A stretch of DNA of 30,896 bases from DASYYE01 sp035946955 (GTDB lineage Bacteria; Actinomycetota; Actinomycetes; Streptosporangiales; Streptosporangiaceae), in assembly GCA_035946955.1 (NCBI GenBank), contig DASYYE010000138.1:1-30896 (forward strand), read 5' to 3'. The position numbers and the translations under genes are program-made. This document shows positions 7,255 to 13,890 of the stretch, one piece after another. The notes beneath the pieces are model-generated. The model did not search any database. It saw nothing but the letters and a program-made list of their open reading frames with translations, and was not told where the DNA came from. Numbering within the stretch: the stretch's first letter is position 1; the number at the start of each line of letters is the position of its first letter.

Positions 7255-10200
7255 GTGTCGTTGGTTCCCTGGGCACTAGGCCGGAAGACTCTCACGCAGG
7301 CATGCCGCCTGGTCGCGGCGACTACCGGTACCAGCGCGGCGGTCCTCGCCGTGGCGGTGCTCGCCGGGCCGCCAGGCATTGCCGCCGCCGCGACGCAGGC
7401 CCACTCCGCCACACTGGCCGTCTCCGCCACCGGCCGCGACGCCACAACGGCGAAGCCGAGAGCAACGGTAACCAATCCCTCGGCGCTGGTGAACCCGTTC
7501 ATCGGGACCACTAACAGCGGCGACACGTTCCCCGGCGCGGATGCCCCGTTAGGCATGGTCCAGTGGAGCCCGGACACGTCACCGAACCGCGACGACGGCG
7601 GTGGCTACGAATACAACGACTCAGCCATCACCGGGTTCAGCCTGACCCACCTGTCCGGCCCTGGCTGCGGCGCCGAAGGCGACGTGCCGGTCCTGCCGAC
7701 CACAGGCGCCATCAACACCGGCGCGACGGACTCGTTCTCCCACTCCAATGAGTCCGCGCAGGCTGGCTACTACTCGGTGACCACGAGCAACGGGGTCAAG
7801 ACGGAGCTGACCGCGACCACCCGCACCGGAATGGCGCGTTTCACGTTCCCCTCGACCACCCAGGCCAACCTGATCTTCAAGCTCAACGACAGTGCCAATG
7901 GCGACTCGGCGACGAGCTTCAACGTCGTCAGCAGCACCGAGGTCAGCGGCTCGGTGACCTCCGGCCACTTCTGCGGCGCCGGAAACACCTACACCCTGTA
8001 CTTCGACATGCAGTTCGACCAGCCGTTCAGCACCAACGGCACGTTCACCCCCCTCGGGCTGCACCCACGCGCGAAGCACCTGTCCGTGCGGGCCACCGGC
8101 AGAGGTGACGTCACCAGCCCCGTCTCCCGGCGCACCCCCGAACAGCGGGACCACCCCAGCTACCACGGTGGCTTGCCGAAGGGCCAGACGACCGGTGTGA
8201 AGCTGGCCGGGCCGAACGGCTCGTACGTCACGTTCAACACGACCAGCAACCAGGTGGTTCAGGCGAAGGTCGGCGTCTCCTACGTCTCCATCGCCAATGC
8301 CAAGCAGAACCTGACCACCGAGAACCCGAACTTCAACTTCCCGGCCACCGAGTCGGCCACCCAGAGCGCCTGGAACTCCCTGCTGGGCAGGATCCAGATC
8401 AGCGGCGGCACCTCCAACCAGCAGGTGGAGTTCTACACCGCGCTGTACCACGCCCTGCTCCACCCGAACGTCAACAGCGACGTCAACGGCCAGTACATAG
8501 GGGTCGACGGCCAGGTCCACACCGTGGACTCCGGCCACAGCGCCGAGTACACGAACTTCTCCGGCTGGGACATCTACCGGTCCCAGGCCCAGCTGGAGGC
8601 CATGCTCGACCCGGCGGCAGCCAGCGACACCGCGCAGTCCATGGTCGACGACTACGCCCAAGGCGGGATGCTGCCCAAGTGGATGGAGAACAACGGCGAG
8701 TCCTACGTGATGGTCGGCGACCCGGCGGACCCGATCCTCGCCGACTACTACGCGTTCGGCGCGACCAACTTCAACACCGCCACCGCACTGACCGACATGG
8801 TCAACGAGGCCACGAACACCAACAACATCCGCCCCGGCCTGAACTACCTGGAATCCATCGGTTACGAGCCAACGGACGGGAGTTACGGCTGCTGCAACTT
8901 CTACGGGCCGACATCCACAACCCTGGAATACAACACCGCCGACTTCGCACTGTCCGCGTTCGCCGGGGCGCTGGGCAACACCAGCGACCAAAACACCTTC
9001 CAGAACAGGGCCCAGGACTGGCAGAACGTGTTCAACCCCGCGACTGGGTTTATGGAAGGACGAAACTTCAACGGGTCGTGGGAGTCCGGCTTCAACGCGC
9101 AGAGCGGGAGCGACGGCAACTTTGTCGAAGCGACCCCGTACATCTACACCGGCATGGTGCCGTTCAACATCGCAGGGCTGACCTCCGCCATGGGCGGCAC
9201 CAGCAAGATGATCAGCTACCTCAACACGGTGCTGTCCAGCTTCACCGGCGCGAACGGCTTCGCATGGATGGGCAACGAGCCCAGCATCGAGCTCCCCTGG
9301 GAGTACGACTACGTGGGTGAGCCGTACCAGACCCAGAACGTCGTGCGGAAGGTCCAGGACCAGATCTGGACCAACAGCCCGAACGGCCTGGGCGACGGAA
9401 ACGACGACCTGGGCACGATGAGCGCCTGGTTCGTGTGGTCCGCGCTCGGCATGTACCCCGAGACCCCCGGGACCGCCAACCTGGCGCTGGGCTCACCGAT
9501 GTTCACCCAGGCTGTGGTCACCCTCGGCAACGGGAGCACGCTGACCATCAATGGCAACGGCGCCGCCGACAACGCCCCTTACGTCCAGTCCGCGACCTGG
9601 AACGGCGTCGCCTGGAACAACGCCTACGCCCCAACCACCGCGGTCACCAGCGGCGGCACGCTCACCTTCACCCTCGGCACCTCGGCCAACACCTCCTGGG
9701 CGTCCGGCGCCACCGCGGCACCGCCCTCCTATGGCGGCCCGTCCGGTGTCTACAACAACACAGGGATCGAGAACGACGGCTCGACCGGCGCCAGCTTCGA
9801 CAGCGGCGGCAACGCCTACTCCGCGCAGGCGCTGTCGTCGGCCGGGGCCACCCCCGGATCGACGGTCACGGCCAACGGTATTCACTTCACCTGGCCGAAC
9901 GTCGCGGTCGGCACGCCCGACAACTTCCGCGCCAACGGCCAGACGGTGACGGTGTCGGGGTCGGGGAGCATCTCGTTCCTCGGCTCTTCGACCAACGGCC
10001 CGTCGAGTGGGACGGCGACGATCAAGTTCACCGACGGTTCCACGATGTCGGACACCCTCAGCTTCTCCGACTGGACACTCAACGGCGGCAGCGCCTCCGT
10101 GGAGTCAGGGAACTCGCTGGCCATCACCACCGCCTACCGTGACAACTCCACGGGCGGCAAGGAGACCGTCAAGACTGACGTGTTCGCCACCACCCCGCTC

Positions 10201-10941
10201 GCTCTCCCGGCTGGCAAGACCATTGCCAGCGTCACCCTGCCCGCCAGCGCGAACCAGGGCCAGCTGCACGTGTTCGCCATCGCCACCTCCACCAGTGGCG
10301 GCGGGAGCGCCGCGTTCAACAACATAGGGATCGAGAACGACGGGACCAGCGCGGACAGCTTCGACTCCAGCGGCAACGCCTACTCCGCGCAGGCGATATC
10401 GGCGGCCGGGGTCACCCCCGGGTCGACGGTCTCGGTCAACGGCATCAACTTCACCTGGCCGAATGTCGCGGTCAGCACGGCCGACAACTGGGTCGCCAGC
10501 GGCCAGACGGTGGCCCTGTCCGGGTCGGGCAGCATCTCGTTCCTCGGCTCCTCGACCAACGGCCCGTCCAGCGGGACCGCGACGATCACGTTCACCGACG
10601 GTTCCACGATGTCGGTCAGCCTCAGCTTCTCCGACTGGACCCTCAACGGCGGCAGCGCCTCGGTCGAGTCAGGGAACTCGATCGCCATCAACACGCCGTA
10701 CCGGGACACCTCTGCCGGCACCAAGGAGACCATCAACACTGACGTGTTCGCCACCACGCCGGTGTCCCTCCCGTCCGGTAAGACGGTCGCCAGTGTCACC
10801 CTGCCTGCCACCGTGAACCAGGGCCTCCTGCACGTCTTCGCCATCGCCACCTCCAGCGGCGGCAGCACCAAGGCCAGGAACCCCTCCGGCCGGGCACACC
10901 CCGGCACCCCCTCGCGCACGGCTACCAAGCCGTCGCCGTGA
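7255..10941 (+). CDS. Secreted GH92 family alpha-mannosidase with duplicated C-terminal modules
   Basis: This 1228-residue exported protein has an Ala-rich signal segment ending near GIAAAA (about residue 45). The GH92 catalytic region begins at NPFIGT (80-85) with GDTFPGADAPLGM and HLSGPGC. It continues through SGWDIYRSQ and GNEPS (673-677, carrying the proposed general-acid Glu) to GNDDLGTMS (715-723, carrying the acidic residues for Ca/water activation) and ALGMYPETPG. GH92 enzymes are Ca-dependent exo-alpha-mannosidases acting on yeast mannan or N-glycans; linkage specificity cannot be read here. From about residue 833 two 180-residue beta-rich modules follow in tandem (separate entry), possibly carbohydrate-binding. 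I chose the GTG at 7255 because AAAGG lies 7 nt upstream; a GTG at 7219 has no ribosome binding site. The tail is basic and low in complexity. Regulation is probably through the palindrome at 7143. Confidence 0.93.
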   Translation: MSLVPWALGRKTLTQACRLVAATTGTSAAVLAVAVLAGPPGIAAAATQAHSATLAVSATGRDATTAKPRATVTNPSALVNPFIGTTNSGDTFPGADAPLGMVQWSPDTSPNRDDGGGYEYNDSAITGFSLTHLSGPGCGAEGDVPVLPTTGAINTGATDSFSHSNESAQAGYYSVTTSNGVKTELTATTRTGMARFTFPSTTQANLIFKLNDSANGDSATSFNVVSSTEVSGSVTSGHFCGAGNTYTLYFDMQFDQPFSTNGTFTPLGLHPRAKHLSVRATGRGDVTSPVSRRTPEQRDHPSYHGGLPKGQTTGVKLAGPNGSYVTFNTTSNQVVQAKVGVSYVSIANAKQNLTTENPNFNFPATESATQSAWNSLLGRIQISGGTSNQQVEFYTALYHALLHPNVNSDVNGQYIGVDGQVHTVDSGHSAEYTNFSGWDIYRSQAQLEAMLDPAAASDTAQSMVDDYAQGGMLPKWMENNGESYVMVGDPADPILADYYAFGATNFNTATALTDMVNEATNTNNIRPGLNYLESIGYEPTDGSYGCCNFYGPTSTTLEYNTADFALSAFAGALGNTSDQNTFQNRAQDWQNVFNPATGFMEGRNFNGSWESGFNAQSGSDGNFVEATPYIYTGMVPFNIAGLTSAMGGTSKMISYLNTVLSSFTGANGFAWMGNEPSIELPWEYDYVGEPYQTQNVVRKVQDQIWTNSPNGLGDGNDDLGTMSAWFVWSALGMYPETPGTANLALGSPMFTQAVVTLGNGSTLTINGNGAADNAPYVQSATWNGVAWNNAYAPTTAVTSGGTLTFTLGTSANTSWASGATAAPPSYGGPSGVYNNTGIENDGSTGASFDSGGNAYSAQALSSAGATPGSTVTANGIHFTWPNVAVGTPDNFRANGQTVTVSGSGSISFLGSSTNGPSSGTATIKFTDGSTMSDTLSFSDWTLNGGSASVESGNSLAITTAYRDNSTGGKETVKTDVFATTPLALPAGKTIASVTLPASANQGQLHVFAIATSTSGGGSAAFNNIGIENDGTSADSFDSSGNAYSAQAISAAGVTPGSTVSVNGINFTWPNVAVSTADNWVASGQTVALSGSGSISFLGSSTNGPSSGTATITFTDGSTMSVSLSFSDWTLNGGSASVESGNSIAINTPYRDTSAGTKETINTDVFATTPVSLPSGKTVASVTLPATVNQGLLHVFAIATSSGGSTKARNPSGRAHPGTPSRTATKPSP
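9751..10854 (+). repeat. Two tandem 540-bp module repeats inside the GH92 gene
   Basis: Copies 9751-10290 and 10315-10854 have identical length (180 codons, no indel visible) and long stretches of near identity at DNA level. Each starts with NNxGIENDG and ends with LHVFAIATS; internal blocks such as SGSISFLGSSTNGPSSGTAT are the same in both. A 24-bp Gly/Ser linker separates them. This is a recent internal duplication of an accessory beta-sandwich-like domain. Confidence 0.9.
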
Positions 10942-11273
10942 CCAGCTACCGTCCCTGACCCCTCCAAGCCGGTTGGTGGCCGTAGGGGCCGCCTGCACCT
11001 GCGGCCACCAACCCTTTGCCTACCCGGTCCAGTCACCTCCGGCCACCACCACCCCTGAATCGGCCTCACAGATGGCTCAAACTGGGCAGTTTCGGTCTCA
11101 CCCGTCCGGCAAATGTCGTAGGCGTGGGCGTCAGCAGTCTCGTTGCCTGTTGCCCGGAAAGGACGCTTCAGTTCAGTCAGCCGTCCAGTGACTCGCATGT
11201 GATCGCGGCGCATAGTCGATGACAGATCGTCACCACGTCGGGACGATCGATCCGCTCAAACTGGGGAGGTGCG
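10942..11273. other. Gene-free stretch with hairpins and a spaced direct repeat
   Basis: Apart from the terminator at 10971-11013, this stretch holds a short hairpin AAACTG-GG-CAGTTT (11079-11092). It also holds a 12-bp direct repeat, GCTCAAACTGGG, at 11075-11086 and 11254-11265; the second copy runs into the ribosome binding site of the 54-residue ORF. A reading frame from ATG 11219 exists but has no ribosome binding site and unconvincing composition. The stretch is most likely the promoter region of the small-gene unit that follows. Confidence 0.5.
10971..11013 (+). terminator. Hairpin terminator of the GH92 gene
   Basis: GGTTGGTGGCCG (10971-10982) and CGGCCACCAACC (11002-11013) are a perfect 12-bp inverted repeat around a 19-nt loop, starting 29 bp after the GH92 stop codon. 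Confidence 0.75.
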
Positions 11274-11438
11274 ATGAGCACCCAACCATCTGGCCAGCCA
11301 GCCGCCGCCAGCCGCCGCATCCAGATCAGTCGCCGCCCACGGCCTCGCGACGAGTTCCCGGACACTACCCTCACCGACACGTGGCCGCCGCGGCTGAACA
11401 AAGAACTGTCTCCTTACGCCCCGCGCACACGGAGTTGA
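11274..11438 (+). CDS. Small hypothetical protein (54 residues), upstream partner of DUF5999
   Basis: ATG at 11274 follows GGGGAGG with 4 nt spacing, and the third codon positions are mostly G or C, as in real genes of this genome. The product starts MSTQPSGQPAAASRR. It is basic in the first half (RRIQISRRPRPRDE) and ends LNKELSPYAPRTRS; it has no membrane segment, cysteine or recognised domain. Its stop codon is 5 bp before the start of the DUF5999 gene, and the ribosome binding site of that gene lies inside its last codons, so the two should be translated together. I do not recognise the family. It could be a small DNA- or protein-binding partner of the DUF5999 protein, or an upstream ORF that couples translation. 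Confidence 0.5.
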   Translation: MSTQPSGQPAAASRRIQISRRPRPRDEFPDTTLTDTWPPRLNKELSPYAPRTRS

Positions 11439-11443
11439 GACCG

Positions 11444-11683
11444 GTGTTGGGCCTTCGGCTCCCCAGGCTCAGCCGGACAGCCGGCCCACAGGGCCGGTGC
11501 GCTCACACGCCGCGGTGCCCGGCCGCCACCGCTACCGACCACAGCGCCGCGCGGGTTGTCGCCAGCCATCCAGAGCAGGGCTGGAGCCTGCTCTGCAATG
11601 GCGTCGTGACCTTCGATGACTGCGGCGAGATCCTGCCTGAGGGCACCTGCGTCGCCCCATTGGAAGACGGCTCCGCGCGATGA
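11444..11683 (+). CDS. DUF5999 family protein
   Basis: The C-terminal ~60 residues carry the family signature of actinomycete DUF5999 proteins: CxHxPxCP, then SHPEQGWSLLCNGVV and a GEILPEG...VAP tail. The family is small (about 65-80 residues), cytoplasmic and of unknown function. Five Cys (19, 25, 51, 60, 69) and His21 could bind metal. I chose GTG 11444 because GGAG (11431-11434) lies 9 nt upstream and the distance to the preceding small gene suits coupling. Most relatives start just before the first Cys, where no start codon is available here, so about 18 extra N-terminal residues are predicted. A strong terminator follows at 11707. A longer frame from 11219 is possible but poorly supported. 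Confidence 0.7.
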   Translation: MLGLRLPRLSRTAGPQGRCAHTPRCPAATATDHSAARVVASHPEQGWSLLCNGVVTFDDCGEILPEGTCVAPLEDGSAR

Positions 11684-11706
11684 GGTCTTCGTCCCTCTTA
11701 TGGGAC

Positions 11707-11754
11707 AGCGCACGGGGCCGGCTGTGACGGTCGTCGCGCCCGGCCCCGTGCGCT
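11707..11754 (+). terminator. Perfect 15-bp hairpin terminator after the DUF5999 gene
   Basis: AGCGCACGGGGCCGG (11707-11721) is perfectly complementary to 11740-11754 around an 18-nt loop, 23 bp after the DUF5999 stop codon. Confidence 0.8.
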
Positions 11755-12270
11755 AGGGTCACCGGCTGCCCCAGCACCGGCTGCCCCAGCACCGGCTGCC
11801 CCAGCACCCCAAATATGAGGCCACGCTCTTGTCGCCGCTTTTCCCGGACATCGGGGTGTGGGTAGCTGACTTCTTGAGGTTGGTGTGAACAGTGGGAGTT
11901 CATGTGGCTGCTGATGTCGGCCGAGGGGGGTGACGGGGCGGATGGATGTACCGAAACGGAGAAACTTTTGTCCGTCCGCGCACATCGATCACCGCCATGA
12001 TCATCCTGGGTCTTGGCACGGGTCGATCTTTTGTCCGCCAGGTCACATCGATCATGGTCGTGATGATTGTTTTGCGGGTTGGGTGGTCGGTTCTTCGTGA
12101 GGCCCATCACCCGTGAAGTCGGGAGCGGCAGGCGCTTCAGGCCCCTCCGCCGGACGGGCCTGCTCTTGTGGGACCGCCGGTGACCATGCGAATGCGGAAG
12201 TTGTCGGTGTGTGCCTGCCACTGCGGGCGGCGCCCCCATCGCACCACCAGCGACGCCGCTGTGGCCACTG
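11755..12270. other. Gene-free, repeat-bearing intergenic stretch
   Basis: No convincing gene is seen on either strand. Besides the 15-bp tandem repeat it holds a spaced direct repeat, CTTTTGTCCG-N6-CACATCGATCA, at 11965-11991 and 12028-12054 (63-bp period). Palindromic ATGATCAT (11997-12004) follows the first copy and GTGATGAT the second. It also holds a loose inverted repeat TGAAC...GTTCA (11886-11902). Local AT content is higher than around it. No transposase remnant is recognisable. Confidence 0.6.
11760..11808. repeat. Three tandem copies of a 15-bp unit
   Basis: CACCGGCTGCCCCAG is repeated exactly at 11760-11774, 11775-11789 and 11790-11804, with a 4-base partial fourth copy. It lies directly after the terminator hairpin in non-coding DNA, and resembles a slippage-type minisatellite. 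Confidence 0.9.
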
Positions 12271-13293
12271 TCAGCCCGCAGGCCGCCGCAGGTGTACCCA
12301 GTCGGCGAAGTAGGCTGCCCAGTCGGCTGTTGTGGCGGTGAAGTCGGCGTACATGGCTACGCCGATGTCATGCCGTTGTGGGTCGTCGCCGAGGGCGAGC
12401 CGGACCCCGCGGATGGCGGCGGCGACGGTTTCGGCGCTGGTGTGGCCCGGGTCGGGGGTGTGGTAGGCGGGCAGCCCGATGAGGACTGTCACCCGGGCTG
12501 GGGCTGCGTCCAGTGCGAGTCCGGTTTCCAGCCGGACATAGCCGCTGTAGGCGGGGCCGAGTGGGATGGCGGTGTTATAGGTCATGACGGCGATCTCGTC
12601 GGTGCGGGCGGCGATGGCGCTCAGGTAGGACACCGACCACCAGTGGGCGCTGCCGAAGACCCACTGTTCGGGGGTGTGCAGGTCTGGCAGTGGCTCGATC
12701 TGGTCGGCCGCGACGGACAGGACCGCGTGGCGTTCCCGGGTCAGGGTGTGGGTCGCCGCCAGCAGTGCCAGATAGCCGGAGTCGCCACTCGGGACGGGTT
12801 CGAAGTCGTAATGGATCCCGTCGAAACCCTCGTTCAGGAAGCCGCTGGCGGTTCGCAGTGTCCGCGCCCGGGTGGCTGGGGTGTCGAGGTCGAGGTATCC
12901 CGGGCCGGTCAGGTCACCTAGCCAGGCCTGGACCCGGACGCCGGGCAGCAGGCGGTGGAGCCCGGTCAGCAACCAGCGGGCACGCGGGTCGAGTGCCGGG
13001 TCCAGCGACCCGTTGCTCGACAGGGGACCGATGTGAGCGAACAGGTCACGGATCCCCGCCCGGCGCACCAGCGCCGCGAGGCGATCCAGGTCAGAGCCGG
13101 TGCGGCGGCCATCGACCCAGGCCTGCCCCAGCCACAGCCCACCACCTGCGCCGGCAGGCACCCTGGCAGGCGGCGTGCCGGCATCTTCGGCCAGCAACCC
13201 ACCAACCGCGAAGGCGATAACCGAAACCACGAGCCAGCAGGCCGCCGCAACGGAAACAACAACCCACAGCACCACGCGTGCTCGATGCCCCAC
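12271..13293 (-). CDS. Membrane-anchored GH18-like TIM-barrel protein
   Basis: This 340-residue protein has an uncleaved-looking N-terminal membrane segment (about residues 8-35) followed by an extracytoplasmic domain. The domain has GH18-like landmarks: GFDGIHYDFEP at 156-166, which gives D158-x-x-H161-x-D163-x-E165 in place of the canonical DxxDxDxE, and VMTYNTA at 236-242, the MxY strand of GH18. The likely acid Glu and adjacent Asp are present, but the second Asp is His, so chitinase activity is uncertain and a divergent glycosidase or glycan-binding role is possible. The start is GTG at 13293 with weak ribosome binding; GTG codons slightly further in are alternatives. It lies 8 bp downstream of the DUF2199 gene on the same strand. 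Confidence 0.75.
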   Translation of the reverse strand: MGHRARVVLWVVVSVAAACWLVVSVIAFAVGGLLAEDAGTPPARVPAGAGGGLWLGQAWVDGRRTGSDLDRLAALVRRAGIRDLFAHIGPLSSNGSLDPALDPRARWLLTGLHRLLPGVRVQAWLGDLTGPGYLDLDTPATRARTLRTASGFLNEGFDGIHYDFEPVPSGDSGYLALLAATHTLTRERHAVLSVAADQIEPLPDLHTPEQWVFGSAHWWSVSYLSAIAARTDEIAVMTYNTAIPLGPAYSGYVRLETGLALDAAPARVTVLIGLPAYHTPDPGHTSAETVAAAIRGVRLALGDDPQRHDIGVAMYADFTATTADWAAYFADWVHLRRPAG

Positions 13294-13301
13294 ACCTCAG
13301 G

Positions 13302-13820
13302 CTAAGAGCCAGAGGGGTACAGCAGTGTCTCTGCGAACTCGTGGACGCGGGCGAGCGTGATGCCGGTGCGCTGTTCTACAGCGAGAGGGTGGTCGGTGGG
13401 TTCGAGCTCGATGAGGGGCCGCTGGCCGATGGGCTGGGTGTGGACGTGGGTCTTGAGCAGGAGGGTGGAGGGCTGATACAGCGGGAGTTCGGTGGATAGC
13501 CAGCCGAAGTACGGCGGCTCCGTTTCGCGGCCGGGGGTGTCCCACAGTTCGCTCGCGCGGGCGTAGTTCTCCGGGCTCAGCGACACCCACACACCCCAGT
13601 CGAACTCGGCCCCGTCAGCGTCGAGGACCGGTATGACAATACGTCCCCGGACGAAGAATTGCTGGCCTTGGATGATGCATTGCTCCTGGCTGAGAGCGCT
13701 GGACTCATCATTGGCCAGTGACGGATCCCAGTATTCGGGCGCCTCAGCCCCATAAGACATTGGTGGTCCGTCGTGGTGTTCGCCGCAGCACCTGCACCCA
13801 AAGCCTTCTGCCTCAGTCAC
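13302..13820 (-). CDS. DUF2199 domain-containing protein
   Basis: The 172 residues span a complete DUF2199 domain. An N-terminal Cys cluster (FGCRCCGEHHDG, probably metal-binding) is followed by the conserved FFVRGRIVIPVLDADGAEF, WGVWVSLS and FGWLSTELP blocks, then the signature LEPTDHPLAVEQRTGIT. The function is unknown; the proteins are cytoplasmic and often treated as stand-alone housekeeping accessories. The start is GTG at 13820. The gene lies 70 bp after the SARP regulator stop and 8 bp before the GH18-like gene, so the three may be cotranscribed. Confidence 0.9.
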   Translation of the reverse strand: MTEAEGFGCRCCGEHHDGPPMSYGAEAPEYWDPSLANDESSALSQEQCIIQGQQFFVRGRIVIPVLDADGAEFDWGVWVSLSPENYARASELWDTPGRETEPPYFGWLSTELPLYQPSTLLLKTHVHTQPIGQRPLIELEPTDHPLAVEQRTGITLARVHEFAETLLYPSGS

Positions 13821-13890
13821 CCAACGAGGCTAGCGTGGCTGTCTCCCTGTCACCGACGCCGACGGAGTTGAGCAGCCGGCCAGCCGGTGA

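Noticed and set aside
7621..8991. A 456-codon minus-strand frame opposite GH92
   Set aside because: Low-complexity Val/Gly/Arg translation that mirrors the GH92 codons; no ribosome binding site or family motif.
11219..11443. Longer start (ATG 11219) for the DUF5999 gene
   Set aside because: No ribosome binding site, and the extra 75 residues overlap a better-supported small ORF in another frame.
11760..11808. 15-bp tandem repeat considered as an iteron-type origin or attachment site
   Set aside because: Only three GC-rich units, with no AT-rich unwinding region, replication or integrase gene nearby.
11532..12239. A 235-codon minus-strand frame across the gene-free stretch
   Set aside because: It crosses the DUF5999 gene and a terminator, translates the 15-bp repeat as VLGQP units, and has no domain or good start.
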